Assembly: GCA_913063325.1 (NCBI GenBank)
Contig: CAJXYE010000005.1
Span: 57,332-121,331 of the forward strand
Direction: 5' to 3'
DNA length: 64,000 bases
From: an uncultured Colwellia sp.
GTDB lineage: Bacteria > Pseudomonadota > Gammaproteobacteria > Enterobacterales > Alteromonadaceae
The translations under genes and the position numbers were made by a program. Shown in pieces: positions 19,009 to 27,911 of the stretch (position 1 is the stretch's first letter; every line of letters begins with the position of its first letter). The notes under the pieces were generated by a model. That model saw nothing but the letters and a program-made list of their open reading frames with translations, ran no database searches and was not told where the DNA came from.

Positions 19009-19941
19009 ATGACCTCTTCACTTTCTCTACCAAGCTTATTACTTGGCGGTTTCACTTTAATCACAAGCTCTTTTACCTCCGTACACGCAAAAAGTGATTC
19101 TGCCGACAAGTTGATGTTCGATGACTTTAGCTACAAAACCCTCACTGATGCACAAAAGAATGGTTGGGTTCCCAGAACACAAGTAGGCCATCCAGGTATA
19201 AAAAATGCGACTTGGTGGTCAGAAGGTATTAGCTTTCACCCTGATCAGAGTGATGCCAATAATACCGTGATGCGCTTAACCTCCAAAACTGATGGTAGCC
19301 CAGAAAATACCCGTCACACGCAAATTTGTCATCAGCGTAAATACTTAGAAGGTACTTATGCCGCTCGTTTATATTTTAATGACCAGCCTGATTTTGGCCC
19401 TGATGGTGATGGTATTGTCGAAACCTTCTACACTATTAGTCCACTAGAAGCACCCATGGATAAAAACTACAGTGAAATGGATTTTGAATATCTGGCTAAT
19501 GGTGGTTGGGGCGAAAAAGAGAATGTATTATTTTCAACATCGTGGGAAACTTTCCAACTTGAGCCTTGGACAAAAGTGAATGCTTTTGATACTTATGTAA
19601 ATAGCCTACAAGGCTGGAATACCGTGGTATTACAGGTATTTGATAATGAAATTAAATATTTTATAAACGGCCATTTATTTTCACAACACGGCAGTGATGT
19701 TTATCCAGAAGTAGCCATGTCAGTTAATTTCAATTTATGGTTTATACCAGAGCAAATAGTAGCAAGCACCGAGATGCGTCAATACCATCAAGAAGTTGAT
19801 TGGGTATACTTTAATGCAGATAAAAACTTATCTCATAAAGAAGTGCTAAAAGAGGTTGCTAACTTGCGCGAAAGCAATATTAAACAACAAGATACTGTGC
19901 CACATTGGCAACCTAAACTAGATAGCTATTGTGGTTTGTAA
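19009..19941 (+). CDS. secreted GH16-like (concanavalin A-like) glycoside hydrolase
   Basis: The 310-aa protein has a signal peptide (about 1-27, ending SVHA). The mature part has beta-jellyroll features, including the GH16-type catalytic pattern E-x-D-x-E at Glu156, Asp158 and Glu160 (YSEMDFEYLANGGWG), and aromatic patches such as NATWWSEGISF and FNLWFIPEQ. GH16 enzymes cut beta-1,3/1,4-glucans, agars or carrageenans; the substrate cannot be told here. The catalytic spacing matches the beta-jellyroll laminarinase-like group. A perfect 15-bp hairpin follows the gene. It may act with the MocA-type oxidoreductase downstream on sugar catabolism, which is speculative. Confidence 0.65.
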   Translation: MTSSLSLPSLLLGGFTLITSSFTSVHAKSDSADKLMFDDFSYKTLTDAQKNGWVPRTQVGHPGIKNATWWSEGISFHPDQSDANNTVMRLTSKTDGSPENTRHTQICHQRKYLEGTYAARLYFNDQPDFGPDGDGIVETFYTISPLEAPMDKNYSEMDFEYLANGGWGEKENVLFSTSWETFQLEPWTKVNAFDTYVNSLQGWNTVVLQVFDNEIKYFINGHLFSQHGSDVYPEVAMSVNFNLWFIPEQIVASTEMRQYHQEVDWVYFNADKNLSHKEVLKEVANLRESNIKQQDTVPHWQPKLDSYCGL

Positions 19942-19978
19942 TATTGCTATATTTATAAGTTAACCACCTAGCTATAAT

Positions 19979-20020
19979 TATAAAAGTGCATAGTTAACGG
20001 CTTAGCTATGCACTTTTATA
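19979..20020 (+). terminator. perfect 15-bp inverted repeat between GH16-like and MocA genes
   Basis: TATAAAAGTGCATAG (19979-19993) pairs perfectly with CTATGCACTTTTATA (20006-20020). It probably terminates the GH16-like gene. It ends only 16 bases before the downstream TTG start, and 1 base before the GAGGGAAAG ribosome site, so it may also affect initiation of the next gene. Confidence 0.7.
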
Positions 20021-20036
20021 TTGAGGGAAAGAAATT

Positions 20037-21026
20037 TTGAGTATAACAGCAGAGAGCAAAGTAATTCGTTGGGGCATTATTGGTTGTGGGGCAGTCACAG
20101 AAGTTAAAAGCGGTCCCGCTTATCAAAAAACAGTGGGTTTTGAATTAGCAGCGGTAATGCGCCGAGACTTAAAGCTGGCTAGCAGTTATGCCCAGCGACA
20201 TAAGGTGCCAAAATTTAGCGATGATGCTGCTGAAATTATTAACAATGACAACATTGATGCTATATATATTGCTACCCCACCAGATAGTCATAAACATTAT
20301 GCGCTAATGGTCGCAAAGGCGGGTAAACCTTGCTGTATTGAAAAACCTTTAGCATCCACTTATGAAGAAAGCCGTGCGATTGAACAGGTCTTTAAAGAAG
20401 CTAAGGTGCCACTTTTTGTCGCTTATTATCGTCGCTCTTTACCACGATTTAATAAGGTAAAACATTTACTAGAAAGTAAGGCTATTGGGCAAATAAGGCA
20501 TATTAGTTGGCAGCTAAATAAACCAGCCAATGCAGTGGATTTATCGGGTCAATATAATTGGCGAACAGATAAAAGTATTGCCGTAGGGGGCTATTTTGAC
20601 GACTTAGCGAGCCATGGTTTAGATTTATTCTCCTTTCTACTTGGGGACTTTCAAAAGGTCAGCGGCATAGCGACAAATCAGCAAGGTTTATATTCTGCCT
20701 TTGATGCAATTTCAGCATGCTGGCAACATGAAAATGGCGTTACTGGTACCGGCAGTTGGAACTTTGGTGCCGCGGAAAGACAAGATAACGTGACTATAGT
20801 GGGCAGTGAGGGAGAGTTGAACTTCTCTGTTTTTGATGAAATGCCTATAGTATTAACACAGGGTAAAAGCAGCGAAAGCTTTATCATTGAAAACCCAGAA
20901 AACATTCAGCTATATCATGTTGCTAATATCTATCAGCAGCTTGTAAATAGACAACAGCACCCATCCAATGGCCATTCAGCGTTACATACGAGTTGGGTTA
21001 TGGATAAAATTTTAGCAGTTAACTAA
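20037..21026 (+). CDS. Gfo/Idh/MocA-family NAD(P)-dependent oxidoreductase
   Basis: The 329-aa protein has an N-terminal Rossmann fold (WGIIGCGAVTEVKS, about 11-24), the family's IYIATPPDSHKHYALMVAKA stretch, and the catalytic EKP motif (CCIEKPLA). The C-terminal alpha/beta domain carries GGYFDDLASHGLDLFSFLLG, with the conserved Asp and His. Such enzymes oxidise or reduce sugars and cyclitols; the substrate is not predictable. The start is a TTG with GAGGGAAAG at good spacing. No in-frame ATG lies close enough to keep the nucleotide-binding motif, so TTG is favoured. It converges with the membrane regulator at 21049. Confidence 0.9.
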   Translation: MSITAESKVIRWGIIGCGAVTEVKSGPAYQKTVGFELAAVMRRDLKLASSYAQRHKVPKFSDDAAEIINNDNIDAIYIATPPDSHKHYALMVAKAGKPCCIEKPLASTYEESRAIEQVFKEAKVPLFVAYYRRSLPRFNKVKHLLESKAIGQIRHISWQLNKPANAVDLSGQYNWRTDKSIAVGGYFDDLASHGLDLFSFLLGDFQKVSGIATNQQGLYSAFDAISACWQHENGVTGTGSWNFGAAERQDNVTIVGSEGELNFSVFDEMPIVLTQGKSSESFIIENPENIQLYHVANIYQQLVNRQQHPSNGHSALHTSWVMDKILAVN

Positions 21027-21048
21027 TTGTAACTGTGTTGTCATCGTA

Positions 21049-22695
21049 TTAATTCACTTGATATGCTTTGCTGTCATCCAGCCAAGCCGTTACTTGTGCA
21101 ATTAACACGTTACTTTTAGCGTTTTTTGCAATCTTCATCGCTTGCTTTGCATAAGTTTGAGCTGCCTCTATCTGCTTAGTATTTATGGCAACTTGGGCTT
21201 GAGCTAACAAAATAGCTACTTTATTCGTTGCTACACCATCTTTTTTAGCAATGGTAGTTGCTTGAGTAAAATAGCTGCTACCCAGTTCACTTTTACCTTG
21301 TGCATAGGCTATTAGCGCTAACTCAATAAGTGCACGTGTTTGGCCGTAACTACCTTCAAAATCATTATGGTATTGTATTGCCGCCTCTAATAAAGGAATT
21401 GCCTCTTGATAACGTTGTTGTAGGCGCTTTATTTTAGCTAACTCTTCATGGGCATAAGCAATAAAGAGTGCGTCATGGTATTGCTCTGCTAGCTTTTTGG
21501 TTAATAGGATATAACGTTCAGCTTTAGATAAGTCAGGGAAAGTTAGTGAGTCTTTTTCATATTGATGCATAAGTAATGCGCCTATCATCAAATGACTACG
21601 GACTTCTTCTCGGTGCATATTCCTGTGGCGTGCTTGCGCTATGTTTTCTTCCATTAAACTAATACCTTGCTCAGTATCACCACTGTTAATATAGCTAGCA
21701 GCTAAATAACGACGAGCAGCTAATAAGTCATTATTGGTTTGTAGTGCAGAGGAGAAAAAGGTAGTTGCTTGCGTATAGTCTCTTTGTAAATAGAGCGCTA
21801 TGCCACGAGCAAAAGCTTCATTACTAAAATCACTAATATAAGGCTGGAACGTTTGTGTGGCGTGGGGAGCAAAACGTTGTGTTATCTTTTGCACTAATTG
21901 CGCTAAGGCGTCGGGAATACTAGAGGATAAAATGATGCCTTGTTCAACTCGCTGAGCCAAATAAAAGCTATAATCTAACTGGAAATCTTGCGGATAACCA
22001 CGAAGTCTTGTCTGAACTAATAAGTCTACTTTTAAGGTTTGGGCAAGCGCTCGTAATTCTTGAGGGGCAGCTTTTACTGAGTGTTGCACTTTTCTTTGTT
22101 CAGAAAGGCTAATTGATTGAAGTACTTTTGTTTTAGGGATCAGTTGAAATTGGCTATTTTTCGTTAAACTTTCACTGATATAGTCCATACCCTGCAAAGG
22201 GACCCAATCGTGAATATCATCAGGCATGTCATTAATGACCGGCAATAAGGCAACAGTGAAGTGTTCTTTTGTTGGGGTAGGTTTATTATCAGGGGAAAAA
22301 AAATAAATATATAGTGCAATAAAACTCACAAAGAACAGTGCCGTAATAAGCACTAGGGAATTGCTGTTAACTGACCCTCCAAAAAGTTTTTTTTCATTAG
22401 TGATGTCACAGAGCTCAGCTGTCCATTGATAGCCCTGACGAGGATAAGTTTTAATGACATGACTGCCAAGTAAGTCACGGATCTCTTTTATCGATTGTAC
22501 CAATACTTGTTCTTGTACAACGACATCGTGCCAAACAGACGCTAATATTTCCTGCTTACTTACGATAGTTTCTTGATGAGTTATTAGGTATTTCAGTACT
22601 GATAAGGTTTTTGCTCTGATACTAATTGTTTGACCATCTTTGATCAGCACACCAGCAGTTAAGTTGAGCTCAATATCATTTAAGGTGAATCGCAT
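21049..22695 (-). CDS. CadC-like membrane-anchored winged-helix regulator with TPR domain
   Basis: The 548-aa protein has an N-terminal OmpR/PhoB-type winged helix (about 1-100; RAKTLSVLKYLITHQETIVS, then VVQEQVLVQSIKEIRDLLG and the IKTYPRQGYQW wing), one membrane segment (about 115-136) and a large periplasmic part. That part contains TolB-like segments (about 145-270) and TPR-type helical repeats (about 290-540; LAAARRYLAASYINSGDTEQ). This is the ToxR/CadC one-component layout: an outside sensor with a cytoplasmic DNA-binding domain. It is tail to tail with the MocA-type gene. Its stimulus and targets are unknown. Confidence 0.87.
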   Translation of the reverse strand: MRFTLNDIELNLTAGVLIKDGQTISIRAKTLSVLKYLITHQETIVSKQEILASVWHDVVVQEQVLVQSIKEIRDLLGSHVIKTYPRQGYQWTAELCDITNEKKLFGGSVNSNSLVLITALFFVSFIALYIYFFSPDNKPTPTKEHFTVALLPVINDMPDDIHDWVPLQGMDYISESLTKNSQFQLIPKTKVLQSISLSEQRKVQHSVKAAPQELRALAQTLKVDLLVQTRLRGYPQDFQLDYSFYLAQRVEQGIILSSSIPDALAQLVQKITQRFAPHATQTFQPYISDFSNEAFARGIALYLQRDYTQATTFFSSALQTNNDLLAARRYLAASYINSGDTEQGISLMEENIAQARHRNMHREEVRSHLMIGALLMHQYEKDSLTFPDLSKAERYILLTKKLAEQYHDALFIAYAHEELAKIKRLQQRYQEAIPLLEAAIQYHNDFEGSYGQTRALIELALIAYAQGKSELGSSYFTQATTIAKKDGVATNKVAILLAQAQVAINTKQIEAAQTYAKQAMKIAKNAKSNVLIAQVTAWLDDSKAYQVN

Positions 22696-22962
22696 AAAGA
22701 ACTGTTACAGTTTAGTTGAGGTAAATTATTATTAATAAGCGGCTATGTTGGCTTAAATTAAATCTTAGTGCAACCAACAGCTGATTTACTTAATGATAAA
22801 TTGTGATTGGCTTCGTCAGTTAGCCACTTAGCGCTCATATAGTGCTACAAGCAACAGTCTAGGTGAAATAGCTTGCTTTGCTCATAACAGTCTATTAACG
22901 TGTTGTTAAAAACAATTCTCAATTGAATTGTGATTTGCTTCGAAAAATAAGGAAAGGTATTT

Positions 22963-23940
22963 ATGGAAAGTCTTGTTGAAGGCATTTTAACCAGCCCGGT
23001 TCTATGGCTGACTATTGTTATTTTATATACGCTGAAAAAAGGTATTTATTTTGTACCGCAAAACCGAGGTTATGTTATTTATACCTTAGGAAAGTACAGT
23101 AAAACTCTTTCAGCAGGGTTAAATTTTATCATTCCTTACGTGCAATCAGTTGCCGCTGATCGTAATTTAAAAGAGCAATCATTAGAAATTATTTCACAGC
23201 CGGCAATAACTAAAGACAATATTACTTTAGATATTGACGGTATTTTGTTTATGAAAGTTACCGATGCTTCAGCGGCGACCAATAACATCACCGATTATAA
23301 AATGTCAGTAGTACAGCTTGCTATGACAAGTATGCGTAACGCTATTGGTTCAATGGAACTTGATGAATGTTTCCAAAATCGCGATGCTATTAATGCTCAG
23401 ATTCTTGGTGCTATGACAGAAGCTACCGCGCCTTGGGGTGTTATGGTGACGCGTTATGAAATCAAAGATATTACGCCACCACAAACTATCCGTGAAGATA
23501 TGGAAAAACAAATGACCGCAGAGCGTGAAAAACGCTCAGTAATATTAACCGCGGAAGGGGTTAAAACAGCAGCAATAACAGAAGCTGAAGGTCAGAAACA
23601 AGCAAGAGTATTAGATGCTGAAGCAGCAAAAGCTGAGCAAGTACTTTCGGCTGAGGCATCAAAAGAGTCACAAATCTTAGAGGCGACAGGTAAAGCCGAA
23701 GCGATACGGTTAGTTGCTGATGCTGATGCTAATGCTTTAGAGGTGGTAGGTAATGCTGCTAATACGGAACAAGGTCATGCGGCGGTAATGCTAACGCTTG
23801 CACAAGATGCTATTACAGCGCATCAAGCTATTGCTAACGATAGTACAGTGGTACTGACGGATGGTAAAACAGGTGATAATATAGCCAATACTGTTGCTCA
23901 GGCTATCGCTGTTTCAAGTAGCTTAAAACTGTCTAATTAG
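22963..23940 (+). CDS. qmcA: SPFH/band-7 membrane protein QmcA
   Basis: The 325-aa protein has one N-terminal membrane segment (about 8-26), a SPFH domain (about 25-185; VPQNRGYVIYTLGKY, AGLNFIIPYVQSV, then a VTRYEIKDITPP turn) and an Ala/Glu-rich coiled coil (about 190-265; AEGQKQARVLDAEAAKAEQV). These are the QmcA/stomatin hallmarks: large membrane assemblies linked to FtsH-type quality control and membrane microdomains. The next gene is its usual NfeD partner. AAGGAAAGG precedes the ATG. Confidence 0.92.
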   Translation: MESLVEGILTSPVLWLTIVILYTLKKGIYFVPQNRGYVIYTLGKYSKTLSAGLNFIIPYVQSVAADRNLKEQSLEIISQPAITKDNITLDIDGILFMKVTDASAATNNITDYKMSVVQLAMTSMRNAIGSMELDECFQNRDAINAQILGAMTEATAPWGVMVTRYEIKDITPPQTIREDMEKQMTAEREKRSVILTAEGVKTAAITEAEGQKQARVLDAEAAKAEQVLSAEASKESQILEATGKAEAIRLVADADANALEVVGNAANTEQGHAAVMLTLAQDAITAHQAIANDSTVVLTDGKTGDNIANTVAQAIAVSSSLKLSN

Positions 23941-24005
23941 TACCAAATAAAGACCTAGAACTAAGCAATCTAGGCCTTTACTTTCTTCTTCATCAAAGAG
24001 GTTTT

Positions 24006-24473
24006 ATGGAATATTTTTTAGAAAACCCTGACCATTTATGGTATCTGATTGCGGGTATCAGCTTTGTCATTGAATTGAGTATTATGGGCCTAAGTGGTCC
24101 GTTACTCTTTTTTGCTATTGCGAGTTTGACTACCGGTATTTTAGTTAGTATTGGTTTTGTTGAAGGTTGGCAAAGTGAAATATTAACGGTTGGTCTATTA
24201 ACCGCAGTGGTTGCTGTTATTTTATGGAAGCCACTAAAGTCATTGCAGAATTCGAAAGGTAAAACGGATGACTCTAGCGATATGATAGGTTTACAAGTGC
24301 CAGCAAGTAGTGAAATTGATGCAGTTAGTGGCACCATTCGCTATTCAGGTATAGATTGGCAAGCGCGTTTAGCTGATGAAGCAAATGGCGAATGCATTAG
24401 TGAAAGTAGTCAGTGTGAAATTGTCGGAGTAACAGGTACGACTATGTTAGTTAAAGCGCTAGAAGCTGAGTAA
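24006..24473 (+). CDS. NfeD-like (YbbJ-type) membrane protein
   Basis: The 155-aa protein has two or three N-terminal membrane segments (about 12-75) and a C-terminal OB-fold (about 95-152; SGTIRYSGIDWQARLADEAN, then VGVTGTTMLVKAL). This is the short NfeD form, the constant partner of SPFH proteins and probably a stabiliser of QmcA complexes. It lies 65 bp downstream of qmcA in the same direction, with AAAGAGG before the ATG, and a strong terminator closes the pair. Confidence 0.9.
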   Translation: MEYFLENPDHLWYLIAGISFVIELSIMGLSGPLLFFAIASLTTGILVSIGFVEGWQSEILTVGLLTAVVAVILWKPLKSLQNSKGKTDDSSDMIGLQVPASSEIDAVSGTIRYSGIDWQARLADEANGECISESSQCEIVGVTGTTMLVKALEAE

Positions 24474-24501
24474 CTAATTAAAACTATCAGAGTCTTCCAA
24501 T

Positions 24502-24528
24502 AAAACGACGCATTAGCGTCGTTTTTTT
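24502..24528 (+). terminator. terminator after qmcA-NfeD operon
   Basis: AAAACGACGC pairs with GCGTCGTTTT around a 4-base loop and is followed by T residues. The A-tract on the other side means it can also serve the convergent gene at 24548. Confidence 0.85.
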
Positions 24529-24547
24529 ATGTGCTCTTTTTGTCTTA

Positions 24548-25417
24548 TTAAAACTGAATCCATAAGCGTTGATCGGTTAATAGTTCTTTGGATTTTTCAG
24601 ATAATAGAGGGTTATGCAAGGTGAATAGGGTACGATTTTTGACATTAGCTTTAGTTAAAATACCTGAAGTGATTTTATGATTCAAATAAAATTGTTCGAA
24701 TTTACTTGATTCAAGCAGCTGCGCCAAACCAAAAGATAAACGTTGCTGCAAACGTGTATTTTGTTTATTTACAAAAAAAAAGGTTGGCGCTGGATAGTGC
24801 AGCATTAAATATTTTTCAACAGTTAGCTCTGCTTCGTTAGCTATTTCTAACCAAGGTTCGTGCAGCGCGCGTGGAAAATAGCTGAACCGCCCTTTTTGTA
24901 ACATCTTAATTAAAGCAGCATCAGCACCTTTGACAACGTTAAAATTATTGGCAAGTAAAATATCGCTATCAGCCCAATTATGCCCTTGACCAAGGACTAT
25001 TTTCTTAAGTTCGATTAACGAAGTACTTCTATTAAAAAGATATTGCTTCTTTTTTTGAATAATAAAAATTCGATAGCCCATTAGGCCTTTTAATATTGGA
25101 AAATAAATGGCCTGAAGCTGATCTTCTAATGTTTTAGAAGTCATTCGCCAAGTTAAGTCAATATACTCATCCCGTTGCAGCATCACTGATGTTCTAGCTT
25201 GCTCCATTTCAATATTGACGGGTTGTAATTTGTATTCTCCATAGCGGGTTTTACTCGCTTCAAGTGCGAGTGTTAATAAATCAACAAAATAGCTTTGCTT
25301 GAGATCGGGGTACTTCTTGGATTCAACATAGCGAACCAAATCAGTTTCATTGGCAAAGGTAAAGTTACTTATTAATGTTAGGGTGATTAATAGTTGACGA
25401 ACGCAGGGTAGTTCCAT
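24548..25417 (-). CDS. periplasmic solute-binding-protein-like protein
   Basis: The 289-aa protein has a probable signal peptide (about 1-23, ending FTFA). The mature part resembles family 3 amino-acid-type binding proteins as used in Alteromonadales signalling (YFVDLLTLALEASKTRYGEY; MLQRDEYIDLTWRMTS; ILKGLMGYRIFIIQ; ALIKMLQKGRFSYFPRALHE). No ABC permease or ATPase is adjacent, so it is unlikely to be part of a standard transporter here and may be a stand-alone sensor component. The ligand is unknown. The match is by overall pattern. Confidence 0.65.
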   Translation of the reverse strand: MELPCVRQLLITLTLISNFTFANETDLVRYVESKKYPDLKQSYFVDLLTLALEASKTRYGEYKLQPVNIEMEQARTSVMLQRDEYIDLTWRMTSKTLEDQLQAIYFPILKGLMGYRIFIIQKKKQYLFNRSTSLIELKKIVLGQGHNWADSDILLANNFNVVKGADAALIKMLQKGRFSYFPRALHEPWLEIANEAELTVEKYLMLHYPAPTFFFVNKQNTRLQQRLSFGLAQLLESSKFEQFYLNHKITSGILTKANVKNRTLFTLHNPLLSEKSKELLTDQRLWIQF

Positions 25418-25510
25418 GAATGATGGTTAAGTTGTCAGTTAATAATGATTGTTATTATAGACGAATTTATTTAGCTGCGAGCGAGGATCTCGCTACTAAA
25501 AGAAAGACTT

Positions 25511-25823
25511 ATACCATTCCATCTAAGAAAGTGATCGCTTAGCGAGAGTTTAAAGGTTTAGAGGCAAGGCATTGATTGCCAAAAATAGTCATTCGGGAGA
25601 ATGTGCTCCTGCATTCTCTAATAAGCTACATCCATGTAACGTTATTTTTTAAATCAATAACGCCGCATATAAGCCTTTAAAACTCGCCCTTCGGGAACGC
25701 ATTGGCATCATGATTAATGCACAAAATATGTTTGATGTAGAATAACTATATCAACACATCTTTTGCTTTTTCTCATATCGCCAATGCCGTTCTAAGTGGT
25801 CACTTCTTTAGATGGATTGGTAT
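25511..25823 (+). repeat. MITE-like inverted-repeat element, copy A (313 bp)
   Basis: The left end ATACCATTCCATCTAAGAAA and the right end (reverse complement ATACCAATCCATCTAAAGAA) form imperfect terminal inverted repeats of about 32 bp. The interior matches copies at 48222-48546 (opposite orientation) and 51402-51714 throughout, and the core matches 44229-44361. It encodes no protein and ends 11 bp from the stop codon of the Hsp70-like gene. Confidence 0.85.
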
Positions 25824-25834
25824 TACTTAACCGC

Positions 25835-27208
25835 TTATTTGTATATCTTTTCAGCCCAACGCGCTAAGCCTGAGGTGACACTGCCAAAATGGTCGCCTAC
25901 TACGATAGGGATGTTGGGCATTTGTTGTTGTAAAAACTCACTCAATACCGGCGACTTTGCTGTGCCGCCAGTGACAAAAATCACTTCGGGTTGGCACTGT
26001 GCTTGTTGAACTGCAGAATGCATTATACTGGCAATACTTTCTAAAGTGCGCTTATTGGCTGAGCGTAAAGTTTTTTTGTTTACTTCAGTAAATAGTCCAT
26101 CAGAAATATCGGTTAAGTCGATAGTTTGTTCACTTTGCTCAGATAAGGCGATTTTTGCTTGTTCAGCGGCATTAACCAATTGATAACTTAGTTTGTGATC
26201 ATGTACCGCAACTAGGCGTTCAACCATACTTGTTTCTTTCGCATCACGAGATAACTGCAGTAAATCACGTCTATTTTTAGCGCTGTAGAACTCTGTTTGT
26301 TCATTAATATTATTAATCGCAAGTGCTTGATAAAAGCTACTTGTTGGCATTGGTTTACCTGTTTTTAATAAACTATTCATACCTAAGCTTGGCATAATGC
26401 CTTGCAAGGCTAATTGAATATCAAAGTCATTTCCTGCTACTCGAACACCAGTATGAGCAAGTAAGTGGTCGTTACGGTTATCGTTATTAGTGAAATTAGG
26501 GCTCATAAGTATCATAGAGCAATCACTCGTACCACCACCAATATCAACCACTAATACGCGTGTTTCTTTTGTTAATGAAGCCTCAAATTCAAAACCAGCT
26601 GCAACGGGCTCATATTGAAATTCAACCTCTTTAAAGCCAACACGTTTTGCTGCATTAGTTAACACATTAATCGCTTGTCGATTACTTTCTTCGCCGTTTA
26701 AGCCTTGGAAATTAATCGGTCGACCGATAACGGTTTGTGTTACCTCTCTTTGTAAAGCTTGCTCTGTGAGTTTTTTAACATTACTCATCATACAAGCGAC
26801 AATATCTTCAAAAAATTGCATTTGTATAGGAGCTAAACCACTAGCACCTAAAAATGACTTAGGTGATTTGATGTAATAACCTTCTTCAGGATCTTCAAGG
26901 TATTGCTCTAAAGCAGTTTTACCGAAGAGTAAATCACTTGAGATACCATCAAATTTTAATTCACGCAGTGCCGCTTGACCCTTCTGAATCTGATTTTTGC
27001 GCTCAACAAGATAATTGGCATGTTGAGTGGTTGGCAGCTGTTGAGCAAGCCAGTTAGTAATAACGTCACGGCTAGGGGCATATAAGTTAGAGGCAATGTA
27101 TGAGCCACCACCTTGCTGATCACCAAGCAAAGGGATAATGTGGGGTTGGCCGTTGCGCATAGTGGCGACACCACAGTTGGACGTACCGTAATCGAAACCT
27201 ATCATCAT
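25835..27208 (-). CDS. yegD: Hsp70-family (YegD-type) protein
   Basis: The 457-aa protein has the actin/Hsp70 ATPase fold: phosphate-1 loop GFDYGTSNCGVA at the N-terminus, phosphate-2 VLVVDIGGGTSDCSM (about 218-232) and the adenosine motif VIFVTGGTAKSP near the C-terminus. It lacks the Hsp70 substrate-binding domain, as does YegD of E. coli, so it is an atypical chaperone-like ATPase of unknown client. Two adjacent ATGs (27208 and 27205) are possible starts. A MITE-like repeat begins 11 bp beyond its stop. Confidence 0.88.
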   Translation of the reverse strand: MMIGFDYGTSNCGVATMRNGQPHIIPLLGDQQGGGSYIASNLYAPSRDVITNWLAQQLPTTQHANYLVERKNQIQKGQAALRELKFDGISSDLLFGKTALEQYLEDPEEGYYIKSPKSFLGASGLAPIQMQFFEDIVACMMSNVKKLTEQALQREVTQTVIGRPINFQGLNGEESNRQAINVLTNAAKRVGFKEVEFQYEPVAAGFEFEASLTKETRVLVVDIGGGTSDCSMILMSPNFTNNDNRNDHLLAHTGVRVAGNDFDIQLALQGIMPSLGMNSLLKTGKPMPTSSFYQALAINNINEQTEFYSAKNRRDLLQLSRDAKETSMVERLVAVHDHKLSYQLVNAAEQAKIALSEQSEQTIDLTDISDGLFTEVNKKTLRSANKRTLESIASIMHSAVQQAQCQPEVIFVTGGTAKSPVLSEFLQQQMPNIPIVVGDHFGSVTSGLARWAEKIYK

Positions 27209-27465
27209 TAATACCTAAAAGAATGCCTACGAGAAAAAGGCCGCGTAGCATACTCAGTAACTAAGATAATCTCAAGGTTTATACTAAATCTATTACATTT
27301 ATTCCTATCTTAGTACTATGTCAGCGGCTCAAGAACAAAAAATGTAACCTTTGAGGTTTGATGTTAAGCTTTAAGTTCAATTGATTTGAAATGAAAGCTT
27401 ATGTTCCTTGTTGTGTTCAATTTTTAAGACAGTTAAAATAGCGAAAATTGAATTGGAAATTAGTG

Positions 27466-27855
27466 ATGAAATTAAGTAAAACGAATCAAAAAATTGATAA
27501 CAACGTCTGCAAAGCTTTGACCATTGCCTGTGAGTCATCTTTGCATGAAATTGCCGGTTTTGTTTGGTTAACCCATAGGGCGAATTACACTAATTTTCCT
27601 GCTAGCCTAGTTGTTACCTGTGTTTTTAATACCAATGAAGAGGTTGCTTTGATGAAAGAGCAGCAACTCGATGATGTATTGCGCAATTCTATTCAAAAGC
27701 AGTTATTGAAAATCGGTGTTGTTGTTAAAAGCATTAAACAATGTGTGCGTTTTGATAGTGAACAAGCTTGTCAACTTCAGCATCTTGGTGAATGGGAAAA
27801 TCGTCTAGCATTGAGTATTGTAAAACAAAAGCCGAATGCGAGGCGTGTTCATTAA
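27466..27855 (+). CDS. conserved small protein of Alteromonadales (unknown function)
   Basis: This product is about 129 aa from the ATG at 27466, preceded by TTGGAAAT; an in-frame TTG six codons upstream is less likely. It is soluble, with FVWLTHRANYTNFPASLVVTC and NTNEEVALMKEQQ as its most distinctive parts. Similar short proteins in Shewanella and relatives are sometimes labelled Fis-family, but I see no HTH here that supports this. It has no operon partner; the next gene is convergent. Confidence 0.6.
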   Translation: MKLSKTNQKIDNNVCKALTIACESSLHEIAGFVWLTHRANYTNFPASLVVTCVFNTNEEVALMKEQQLDDVLRNSIQKQLLKIGVVVKSIKQCVRFDSEQACQLQHLGEWENRLALSIVKQKPNARRVH

Positions 27856-27911
27856 GAAGGAGCTTAACTAAGGGGAAATTTGAGGTTGGTATTTGGTTAA
27901 CTCACAGCAGG

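Noticed and set aside
23993..24337. 114-codon minus-strand frame
   Set aside because: Antisense to the NfeD-like gene, which has a clear family assignment and good start.
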